Assembly (NCBI GenBank): GCA_900765235.1
Contig: CAAFRK010000238.1
Location: forward strand, 1-13,119
Direction: 5' to 3'
Length of the DNA: 13,119 nt
DNA from: an uncultured Veillonella sp.
Lineage (GTDB): Bacteria; Bacillota_C; Negativicutes; Veillonellales; Veillonellaceae
In this document: positions 7,017-13,119 of the stretch, piece after piece
How the letters are laid out: each line of letters opens with the position of its first letter
Numbering within the stretch: the first letter of the stretch is position 1
Notes under the pieces: generated by a model
Told to the model about the DNA's origin: nothing
Database searches by the model: none
What the model saw: only the letters and a program-made list of their open reading frames with translations
Position numbers and translations under genes: made by a program

Positions 7017-8282
7017 TTGGAAAAGCTAATCATTCAAGGTGGCAATCGGTTGGAAGGCCGTGTACGTGTTAGTAGTGCTAAAAATGCGGTACTCCCTATT
7101 ATTGCCGGTACTTTACTAGCATCAACGCCTAGTAAATTACTTGAAATTCCAAATTTGGAAGATGTAGGTACGATTTGCCAAGTTATCGAGTCTTTGGGGG
7201 TTAAAATCACTCGTAATAAAGCAGATGATGAAATTATTTTCGATGCATCTACATTAACTGCTACGGAAGCTCCTTATGAGCTTGTACGCAAAATGCGTGC
7301 ATCTTTCCTTGTAATGGGTCCACTTTTAGCGCGCAAAGGGGAGGCTAAAATCTCCATGCCAGGTGGTTGTGCAATTGGTGCACGTCCTATCGACCTTCAC
7401 CTAAAAGCTTTTGAAGCGTTAGGTGCTAAAATTGAAATTACTGAAGATTATGTATATGCACATGCTCCAGAAGGCCTTAAAGGTACTCAAATTTACTTGG
7501 ATTTCCCAAGTGTAGGGGCTACAGAAAATGTAATTATGGCGGCTTCTATGGCGGAAGGTAAAACTGTTATCGAAAATGCTGCGGAAGAACCTGAAATCGT
7601 TGATTTAGCGACATTCTTAAATGCAATGGGCGCTAATATTCGCGGTGCTGGTACCAATGTAATTCGCATTGAAGGGGTGCCTCAATTACATGGTGCGATT
7701 CATACGGTTATTCCTGACCGTATCGAAGCTGGTACATATTTGATTGCCGCAGCTATGGCTGGTGGCGACGTATTTGTAGAAAATGCATTGCCAGAACATT
7801 TGAAACCAGTAGTAGCTAAGTTGAAAGAAGCTGGCGTTACTGTAGAGGAAGAAATTGATGGTATTCGTGTTATCAGCACTGGCAAAGGCATTAAAGCTGT
7901 TGATATCAAAACATTGCCATACCCAGGCTTCCCAACAGATATGCAAGCTCAATTTATGGCGCTCACTACAATTGCTGAAGGCACAAGTACAGTAACAGAA
8001 ACTGTATTTGAAAACCGCTTCATGCACGTTGCAGAACTTCGCAAAATGGGTGCCCATATCGATATCGACAATCGTCAAGCGATTGTAGAAGGTATGCCAC
8101 GCTTACATGGTGCTGTAGTTAATGCCACAGACTTGCGTGCAGGTGCAGCTCTTGTTTGTGCTGCGTTGACTGCAGAAGGTAGAACAGAAGTTGGTCGTCT
8201 ACATCATATCGATCGTGGTTATGAAGATTTCGTAGGTAAATTGCAAAGGTTAGGTGCTGATATTGTTCGGGTTGACGAATAA
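7017..8282 (+). CDS. murA: UDP-N-acetylglucosamine 1-carboxyvinyltransferase
   Basis: First committed enzyme of peptidoglycan synthesis: it transfers the enolpyruvyl group of PEP to UDP-GlcNAc in the cytoplasm. 421 residues, the normal length. Key residues are present: K22 and N23 in SSAKNAVLP, the active-site loop [13 protein letters not shown] with Cys118 (the fosfomycin target; cysteine predicts a sensitive-type loop), DLRAGAAL (R374) and HIDRGYEDF near the end. The start codon is TTG at 7017. It is well supported by TAGGAGGA seven bases upstream and by the normal N-terminus ([14 protein letters not shown]). It has its own promoter and structured leader. The end overlaps the next gene, an MreB homologue. 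In Bacillus, one MurA paralogue lies beside tal and glpX and the other upstream of spoIID and mbl; this locus combines both contexts. Confidence 0.97.
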   Translation: MEKLIIQGGNRLEGRVRVSSAKNAVLPIIAGTLLASTPSKLLEIPNLEDVGTICQVIESLGVKITRNKADDEIIFDASTLTATEAPYELVRKMRASFLVMGPLLARKGEAKISMPGGCAIGARPIDLHLKAFEALGAKIEITEDYVYAHAPEGLKGTQIYLDFPSVGATENVIMAASMAEGKTVIENAAEEPEIVDLATFLNAMGANIRGAGTNVIRIEGVPQLHGAIHTVIPDRIEAGTYLIAAAMAGGDVFVENALPEHLKPVVAKLKEAGVTVEEEIDGIRVISTGKGIKAVDIKTLPYPGFPTDMQAQFMALTTIAEGTSTVTETVFENRFMHVAELRKMGAHIDIDNRQAIVEGMPRLHGAVVNATDLRAGAALVCAALTAEGRTEVGRLHHIDRGYEDFVGKLQRLGADIVRVDE

Positions 8283-9648
8283 AAGTACAGAGCCAAAACA
8301 GAATAAAAAGAAACGAAGCCGGCGCTCAAAAGGGCCGGCTTTATACAACGAGCAACAAAACCTAGGTGCTGCAAAGGTTGAAAACTCTAAGGCGAGCACG
8401 ACTCGTAAGCCTTTGCGTAGAACAAAGCGTAAGTCTACGAAACTTTCAGAAGGTGTAGCTAAACAAGCGAATCACTTAGCTTCTAATATGCGGGAGGCCA
8501 TGGTTAAAGTGACGAAGATGCGCCGTGTTGAACGTCGTAACCGTGAGACTGTAGCTATTGCAAAAACTACACCAGCTATGACCTTGAAGCGCCTAGTTCG
8601 TCCGGAACAGGTGGGCGATTTAATGGGACGATTAAATCGTTCATTAAACTTTGACCTAGGTATCGACTTAGGGACTGCGAATATTCTTATTTTCGCTAAA
8701 GGTAAGGGCTTAGTCTTAGATGAGCCAGCTTATATTGCGAAAGATGACAAAACAGGGGATATTCTCGCCTTAGGCGAAGCTGCACGTACTATGATAGGAC
8801 GTACACCTAAAGGCATATCTGTTATTCGCCCTGTTCAAGCAGGTGTTATTGCAGATTATGATATGACCGAATTTATGTTAAAGTATTTTATTCGTTCAGT
8901 CGTGCCTGCTTCTAGATTGATGAAAACGCGTATTATCGTATGTGTACCATCTGGGATTACACCTGTTGAAAAACGTGCCATTTTAGAAGCATTGCTTAGA
9001 ACTGGTGCTAAGAAAACTGTCCTTATAGAGGAACCATTGGCGGCAGCTATGGGGACAGGGCTCAATGATGCAGACCAAGTTGGGGCCATGGTTGTCGATG
9101 TTGGTGGCGGTACTACGGATATTGCCGTTCTTTGTGATACGGGCGTTGTGGTGAGTGAATCTCTTCGCATTGGGGGAGATTCCTTCAATGAATCTATTAT
9201 CCGATATATCCGCCGTAAGAAGAGACTTGTTATTGGACCTTTAACAGCAGAAAAGATTAAGATTTCTGTCGGTACTGTGGATCGGCGCGCTAAGGAGCGA
9301 ACTATAGAGGTTAGAGGGCGTGATGCAAGCTCTGGATTACCTAAGAGGGTTGCTGTTAATTCCTTAGAGATTCAACGTGCCTTAGAGGCGCAAGTGATGA
9401 ATATTTTAGAAGGAATTAAGTCTATTTTAGAAAAAACGCCACCAGAACTTGTGGCGGCTATTAATGATCACGGTATCATTCTTACCGGTGGTGGTGCTCT
9501 CATCGATGGCTTAGATCGTGTTATTACACGTTCCGTAGGTATTGCATCGTATTTGGTAGAGTCTCCACGATATGCTGTTATCAAAGGGGTTGCTAAAGCT
9601 CTTGATGAAATGTCACAATTGCGTGATACATTGGATGAATTACAATAA
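8272..9648 (+). CDS. mreB: MreB-family actin-like cell-shape protein with a basic N-terminal extension
   Basis: Bacterial actin homologue that forms membrane-associated filaments guiding wall synthesis. The core, from about residue 118 to 458, has the ATPase signatures: phosphate 1 [25 protein letters not shown], phosphate 2 [13 protein letters not shown] and the adenosine motif [14 protein letters not shown]. This core alone (ATG 8623 to the stop, 341 residues) has normal MreB length. The frame is open upstream for a further 117 or so codons, rich in Lys/Arg (about 32 basic against 9 acidic), with KKKRSRRSK near the start. Codon use looks like that of a real gene. No ATG is available before 8488, so the long form must use TTG 8272 (11-base overlap with murA), TTG 8263 or GTG 8254, none with a good ribosome binding site. 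An internal AGGTGGG precedes ATG 8623. The start is therefore uncertain; the family is not. Confidence 0.9.
   Translation: MTNKSTEPKQNKKKRSRRSKGPALYNEQQNLGAAKVENSKASTTRKPLRRTKRKSTKLSEGVAKQANHLASNMREAMVKVTKMRRVERRNRETVAIAKTTPAMTLKRLVRPEQVGDLMGRLNRSLNFDLGIDLGTANILIFAKGKGLVLDEPAYIAKDDKTGDILALGEAARTMIGRTPKGISVIRPVQAGVIADYDMTEFMLKYFIRSVVPASRLMKTRIIVCVPSGITPVEKRAILEALLRTGAKKTVLIEEPLAAAMGTGLNDADQVGAMVVDVGGGTTDIAVLCDTGVVVSESLRIGGDSFNESIIRYIRRKKRLVIGPLTAEKIKISVGTVDRRAKERTIEVRGRDASSGLPKRVAVNSLEIQRALEAQVMNILEGIKSILEKTPPELVAAINDHGIILTGGGALIDGLDRVITRSVGIASYLVESPRYAVIKGVAKALDEMSQLRDTLDELQ
8316..8342 (+). other. GC-rich hairpin inside the 5' part of the mreB reading frame
   Basis: AAGCCGGC (8316-8323) pairs perfectly with GCCGGCTT (8334-8341) around a ten-base loop. 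It begins 34 bases after the murA stop, the usual place for an intrinsic terminator. The T-tract is very short (TTT then A), so it would be a weak or partial terminator at best. It lies within the codons for the basic extension. Confidence 0.45.
8609..8625 (+). promoter_or_regulatory. Possible internal ribosome binding site and start for a short MreB
   Basis: AGGTGGG (8609-8615) stands seven bases before an in-frame ATG (8623-8625). Starting here gives [18 protein letters not shown], which matches the usual distance between the MreB N-terminus and the first ATPase motif. It may yield a second, normal-length product or be the only true start. Confidence 0.4.
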
Positions 9649-9677
9649 AATATTGTGTTGAAATACTATGTAAATTG

Positions 9678-9744
9678 ACGAAGTTACTATTTATAGAGAG
9701 ACCATTGATGAGTGGATTAACTATAGATAGTAACTTCGTTTTTT
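9678..9744 (+). terminator. Long-stem intrinsic terminator after mreB
   Basis: ACGAAGTTACTAT (9678-9690) and ATAGTAACTTCGT (9727-9739) form a perfect 13-base inverted repeat. It extends inward through a G-U pair and TATAG/CTATA to about 19 pairs, with a further small CCA/TGG stem in the apical region. Six T follow (9739-9744). There is no matching T-run for the opposite strand. It ends the murA-mreB unit. Confidence 0.85.
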
Positions 9745-9756
9745 AGTGCTCTCTTT

Positions 9757-9785
9757 TTGTAATTTTCATCTTTATGATGTATACT
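9757..9785 (+). promoter_or_regulatory. Promoter of the AMIN/NAGPA-like gene
   Basis: A -35 element TTGTAA (9757-9762) and a -10 TATACT (9780-9785) are separated by 17 bases. The start point would be near 9792, about 73 bases before the ATG. It follows the mreB terminator directly. Confidence 0.6.
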
Positions 9786-9864
9786 ATAGTAAAAGTATAT
9801 TGTATAAAATTGATGTATGAATATAAACCTATTAATATGGGTTATCACTATAGAGGAATTGTAT

Positions 9865-11208
9865 ATGAAACGATATTTATATTTGACTTTTGCTGTTTTA
9901 GGTTTTCTAGGCAGTACCATACCTTATGCTGAGGCAGGGAATTTAACAGGTGTACGTGTATCTAATCACGAAGGCACAAGTCGAATTGTATTGGATGTAT
10001 CTGAAATGCCTGTATCTTGGACTAAGTCTTACAATGAGTCCACACACGCCCTTACACTTAACCTTGGTGGTACTACAAATGGATTGACGGGTCCTATAGC
10101 GCAAAATAATACAAAAACAGGTGTTTTGAAAGGCATTGGCTTACAACCTGTTAATGGATCTTTGCAAGTAACATTGACGGCTAACAAGGATGTACAACAT
10201 CATGAATTTACATTGGAGAAGCCATCGCGTATTGTAGTTGATTTGTTTTCTAGCTATGCTCAACAAACAACAAAGGATGTAAATAAATCTGTTACGTATA
10301 GCAAGATTAATAACACTGTATCAGAAGGCAAAATCCAGGCCTTTGCATTATCTGTGGACAATGATTCACCTATGGTGGTCGCTCATGTTTCGGAAGGTAA
10401 ACCCTTATCATCTGTAGTTCAATCGCATACTGCCATAATTGGCGCAAAGGTAAAAGGTGGTAGTTTTGATCGCCCTTATTCGGTTGCAAGTGATGGAACT
10501 ATCGATTTAGAGCGTATTTCTAACCGTGGTACCTTGCGATATACACCAAATCGTGGATATTTTATTGAGGAAAAAAGACCTTTACTACAGGCTAAAACAC
10601 AGAAGGATACATTCCTGATTACCTCTGTTAATACAAGTCGTAAAGAAAATGCTTTGACTCTATATACATCATCGTATGGGGTATCTACAAAGACTAATGA
10701 CTTCGGATACGAAGTGACTGTAGCTAATGGCAAGGTAGTTAGTGGTCAAAAAGGGAATTCTAAAATTGGAGAAAACCAATACGTATTATCTGGCCACGGA
10801 GAATCGCGGGATGCACTACGTAAATTAAAGGTGGGCACACCGATTACGATTCAAAATAGACCGGAGTTGGCACAAGTGAATACCACTGGTGGAGCATCTT
10901 TACAAGCAGGTACTATGGTTTTGAAAAATGGTAACTATGTAGGTGCTGATAGGACCAATAATAAAGCTCGTAGTTTTATAGGAACTACTAAAGATCATAA
11001 TTTGGTGGTTCTTACTGTTGATAAAGCTGGGCTTCAATCCGTAGGGGTTACACAACAAGAAGGGGCTCAACTATTATCCAAACTAGGCGTCGTGGATGGT
11101 GCTGAATTATCGAATCAAGGTAGTGTTGATTTAGTAGTCAATGATACATACGTTCATAAAGCGACTTCAAATCCTACGACCTATGAGGATATTGTAATTA
11201 TAAAATGA
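9865..11208 (+). CDS. Exported AMIN-domain protein with a NAGPA-like (phosphodiester glycosidase) domain
   Basis: Exported envelope protein of 447 residues. A signal peptide (MKRYLYLTFAVLGFLGSTIP) ends at AEA-G, about residue 24. Residues 26-130 look like an AMIN domain, which targets proteins to the envelope or peptidoglycan (LTGVRVSNHEGTSRIVLDVS through PSRIVVDLFSSY). Residues about 155-447 match the layout of NAGPA/phosphodiester glycosidase domains: N256xxR259 then LTLYTSSYGVST, YVLSGHG, LKVGTPI, ARSFIGTTKDHNLVVLTVD and GVTQQEGAQLLSKLGVVDGAEL. The usual LDGGGSS signature reads LSNQGSV (415-421), and the early NGGYF-type region reads KGGSF, so catalysis may be lost. ATG 9865 is chosen over 9817: GAGGA lies upstream and the signal peptide begins there. 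It has its own promoter and lies beside two other exported proteins. Domain calls are from pattern recognition only. Confidence 0.75.
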   Translation: MKRYLYLTFAVLGFLGSTIPYAEAGNLTGVRVSNHEGTSRIVLDVSEMPVSWTKSYNESTHALTLNLGGTTNGLTGPIAQNNTKTGVLKGIGLQPVNGSLQVTLTANKDVQHHEFTLEKPSRIVVDLFSSYAQQTTKDVNKSVTYSKINNTVSEGKIQAFALSVDNDSPMVVAHVSEGKPLSSVVQSHTAIIGAKVKGGSFDRPYSVASDGTIDLERISNRGTLRYTPNRGYFIEEKRPLLQAKTQKDTFLITSVNTSRKENALTLYTSSYGVSTKTNDFGYEVTVANGKVVSGQKGNSKIGENQYVLSGHGESRDALRKLKVGTPITIQNRPELAQVNTTGGASLQAGTMVLKNGNYVGADRTNNKARSFIGTTKDHNLVVLTVDKAGLQSVGVTQQEGAQLLSKLGVVDGAELSNQGSVDLVVNDTYVHKATSNPTTYEDIVIIK

Positions 11209-11229
11209 ATTCGTTGCATACAATTTTGT

Positions 11230-11258
11230 TTGAAATATTAGTAATAATTTAGTATACT
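11230..11258 (+). promoter_or_regulatory. Promoter of the lipoyl-like/S55 operon
   Basis: TTGAAA (11230-11235) and TATACT (11253-11258) are separated by exactly 17 bases, one of the best promoter matches in the window. Transcription would start near 11265, about 32 bases before the first ATG. Confidence 0.68.
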
Positions 11259-11296
11259 ATAAATACATAACTAATTTTGTAAAAGGAGGGATCGTT

Positions 11297-11581
11297 ATGA
11301 AAAGAGTAGTGTTGGCATTAGCTGCTTTAGGCATTTTAAGTGTTAGCTCTGTAATGGCGGCCCCTGTATCATACCAAAGTGTATTAACAGGTAAAGTTGC
11401 TTCTACAGTTTCTGTTGGCTCTGCTGTAACAGAAGGTCAAACATTGGTAACTGTAGAGACATTGGCTGGCCCTATGGCTGCTGCTAAATCTACTGTAACT
11501 GGTACTGTAACGGCGGTTAATGTTACAGTGGGCTCAGACGTTTCTCGTGATCAAATCGTTGTCACTGTAGAAAGTAAATAA
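11297..11581 (+). CDS. Small exported lipoyl/biotinyl-like domain protein
   Basis: A 94-residue exported protein of unknown function. A signal peptide (residues 1 to about 21, ending VMA-A) precedes a small all-beta domain made of two similar halves: residues 31-54 (TGKVASTVSVGSAV and on to TVE) and 68-92 (TGTVTAVNVTVGSDV and on to TVE). About 13 of 24 aligned positions are identical. This is the pseudo-twofold design of the biotinyl/lipoyl domain (GxVxxxxVxxGxxVxxxQ). The hairpin between the halves, which carries the modified lysine in an EAMKM-type motif in carriers, reads ETLAGPMAAAKS here, so covalent biotin or lipoate is unlikely. The same barrel occurs in membrane fusion proteins of efflux systems. 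AAGGAGGG precedes the ATG. It is 12 bases upstream of the S55 gene and surely co-transcribed with it. Confidence 0.75.
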   Translation: MKRVVLALAALGILSVSSVMAAPVSYQSVLTGKVASTVSVGSAVTEGQTLVTVETLAGPMAAAKSTVTGTVTAVNVTVGSDVSRDQIVVTVESK

Positions 11582-11593
11582 AGGAGAGAAGGA

Positions 11594-13119
11594 ATGAAGT
11601 TTTCTCATTCTTGGCGTCGGTATAGAAAAGCGATACTGGCGCTTTTCTTCTGTACTTCACTTACAGCTGCACAGGCTGTTGATTTCATGCCTGTCAATGA
11701 TGTAACTACAGGTATGGAAGGCATTGCAAAAACTGTAATTGTAGGAGATACCATTTCTACCTTTGATGTAAAGGTACTTGGTGTCATGAAGGATAAGGGA
11801 CCATCTGGTCATCTTATTTTAGCGAAGTTCTCTGGTCCTGTTATGGAAAAAACAGGCGGCATCGCTCATGGCATGAGTGGTAGTCCTGTATATATAAATG
11901 GTAAGCTCGTTGGTGCTGTTGCTTATGGCTGGGGCTTTGCAGATGGTACGATTGGGATGATTACCCCTATCGAGGATATGGTGAAATTATGGAATATTCC
12001 ATATGAGAAGAACTTATCCAAACCATGGGATGATAAACAATTGATCCCTCTTGGCACGCCACTTATGGCTTATGGCTTTGATGCAGCATCCATGGATTAC
12101 TTCAAATCCAAGTTGCCACAATATAAATATGAAACATATGATACGGCTAGTGCTAGTGGTGATGAAATTGCTAAACCTCTAGAAGCCGGTGGTTCTGTAG
12201 CAGCATTACTAGTTGATGGTGACCTAAAACTGGGGGCCATTGGTACTGTTACCTATGTAGATGGGGAAAAGATTGTTGCCTTTGGTCATCCATTCTTAAA
12301 ACATGGCTCCTCAAACTACTTCATGCATAATGCAAGCATCTTTACAGTAGTTAAAAGTTATGATGCTGCTTTCAAATTGGGCTCTATGGGCAAGGAAGTT
12401 GGCTCTGTAACTGAAGATAGAGGTGCTGGTATTGCAGGTGTTTCTGGTGTGATTTCTCCAGGGATCCCTATGCGATTCCATTTGAAAGACCTTGATATGG
12501 GGCGTGATAAAACTAGCTCTGTTAAGGTTATTGAAGATAGTGAGATGACACCGACTTTAGCGGCTACATCTCTATATAACATGTTGAATAAAACGTTGGA
12601 TCGTAGTGGCGCTGGTACGGCTACCATTTCTTATACAATCACACCAAGAGGTAAAGAGCATAAACCGTTGACGCGAACTAATATGTTCTATAGCTCTGAC
12701 TCTATCTCTGAGAAGGCTGTTGATGAGTTCTATAATGTTATCGACGTTCTTATGAATAACCGATTCATTAATTATGAAATTTCTGACATCTCTGTAGAAA
12801 CTGAGGTGACACAAGATAAGAAAACAGCTAAGCTTGTTGATGCCTCTGCATCTTCAACCATTGTTTCCCCTGGTGATACAATCGTTGTAGATGTAACGTT
12901 GGAGCCGTTCCGCGGTGAGAAGGTCGTTAAACAAATCTTCTTTAAGGTTCCTGAGGATCAAGCTGTTGGCAAGTATACCTTAGAGGTGCGTGGGGGCGGT
13001 GAAATCCCATTACCTTATGTATTAGAAAAGCAAAAATATAATTTAACTGATGAAATTTTACGTCGCTTAAAAGTTCATAAAGATTTTAATGAACTTTATG
13101 ATGAAATTCAAAAGACTGA
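11594..13119 (+). CDS. Exported SpoIVB-like (peptidase S55) protein, 3' end outside window
   Basis: The frame stays open to the last base, so the protein is cut after 508 visible residues. A basic N-terminus and hydrophobic segment (residues 13-25) ending AQA-V predict a signal peptide. Residues 83-109 (VMEKTGGIAHGMSGSPVY, then INGKLVGAV) closely resemble the nucleophile region of SpoIVB, giving Ser95. Residues 216-234 (AIGTVTYVDGEKIVAFGHPF, H232) resemble the SpoIVB histidine region. SpoIVB has the histidine block first; here the serine block is first. The residue 15 before the serine, Asp in SpoIVB, is Ser80. After the core come a mixed region and a probable beta-sandwich (about 420-475). 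AAGGAG lies seven bases before the ATG; the gap to the preceding gene is 12 bases. It may be a serine peptidase or an inactive relative in the envelope. Substrate unknown. Confidence 0.82.
   Translation, partial: MKFSHSWRRYRKAILALFFCTSLTAAQAVDFMPVNDVTTGMEGIAKTVIVGDTISTFDVKVLGVMKDKGPSGHLILAKFSGPVMEKTGGIAHGMSGSPVYINGKLVGAVAYGWGFADGTIGMITPIEDMVKLWNIPYEKNLSKPWDDKQLIPLGTPLMAYGFDAASMDYFKSKLPQYKYETYDTASASGDEIAKPLEAGGSVAALLVDGDLKLGAIGTVTYVDGEKIVAFGHPFLKHGSSNYFMHNASIFTVVKSYDAAFKLGSMGKEVGSVTEDRGAGIAGVSGVISPGIPMRFHLKDLDMGRDKTSSVKVIEDSEMTPTLAATSLYNMLNKTLDRSGAGTATISYTITPRGKEHKPLTRTNMFYSSDSISEKAVDEFYNVIDVLMNNRFINYEISDISVETEVTQDKKTAKLVDASASSTIVSPGDTIVVDVTLEPFRGEKVVKQIFFKVPEDQAVGKYTLEVRGGGEIPLPYVLEKQKYNLTDEILRRLKVHKDFNELYDEIQKT

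Noticed and set aside
7686..8078. 130-codon open frame on the minus strand inside murA
   Set aside because: It lies wholly antisense to a clear, conserved gene, is rich in Cys, Phe and Asn as expected from reversed codons, and has no family resemblance.
8272..8622. SpoIIID or SpoIIQ remnant fused to MreB
   Set aside because: The extension shows no helix-turn-helix pattern like SpoIIID and no M23 peptidase motifs like SpoIIQ; it is a low-complexity basic region.
8856..9188. 110-codon minus-strand frame inside mreB
   Set aside because: Antisense shadow of the conserved ATPase core; low-complexity Ser/Thr/Pro composition.
9817..9864. ATG 9817 as the start of the AMIN/NAGPA-like protein
   Set aside because: It would put 16 hydrophobic residues before a complete signal peptide; ATG 9865 has its own GAGGA.
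11297..11581. True biotin carboxyl carrier protein
   Set aside because: The protein has a signal peptide and lacks the lysine-bearing EAMKM-type motif.

Overview
All genes in this window lie on the + strand. The DNA is AT-rich and the gene content fits a member of the Negativicutes, most probably Veillonella or a close relative. The reasons are a Firmicutes-type central-metabolism cluster (transaldolase, GlpX, MurA) combined with exported envelope proteins and a SpoIVB-like (S55) protein, and an enzyme set suited to an organism that makes sugars by gluconeogenesis. The genus is an inference from gene content and order; no rRNA or marker search was possible.

Layout. 1-1212: C-terminal 403 residues of a PLP-dependent ornithine/lysine/arginine decarboxylase, cut by the window start. 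1235-2733: a guanine deaminase unit with its own promoter, an operator-like set of ATAGCA half-sites and an intrinsic terminator. 2743-3759: a cation diffusion facilitator with altered metal-site residues. 3793-6883: a probable operon of serS, transaldolase and class II fructose-1,6-bisphosphatase (glpX), closed by a strong terminator. 6906-9744: murA (TTG start, strong ribosome binding site, structured leader) overlapping an MreB gene with an unusual basic N-terminal extension of about 117 residues, closed by a very long hairpin terminator. 9757-11208: an exported AMIN plus NAGPA-like protein with a degenerate catalytic signature. 11230 to the window end: a two-gene operon of a tiny exported lipoyl/biotinyl-like protein and an exported S55 protein, the latter cut by the window end.

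How the genes work together. GlpX and transaldolase make hexose and pentose phosphates in the non-glycolytic direction, and MurA takes UDP-GlcNAc into peptidoglycan. MreB organises wall synthesis, and the three exported proteins act outside the membrane. The neighbourhood murA then mreB, with an S55 protein close by, looks like the murA-spoIID-spoIIQ-spoIIID-mbl locus of endospore formers after loss of its sporulation genes.

The most interesting part is 9757-13119. It holds an AMIN-anchored glycosidase-like protein that has probably lost its catalytic motif, a stand-alone secreted half-barrel duplication without the modifiable lysine, and an S55 protein whose serine and histidine blocks stand in the reverse order compared with SpoIVB. 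No intergenic stretch exceeds 300 bases. I saw no tRNA, rRNA, CRISPR array or insertion sequence.
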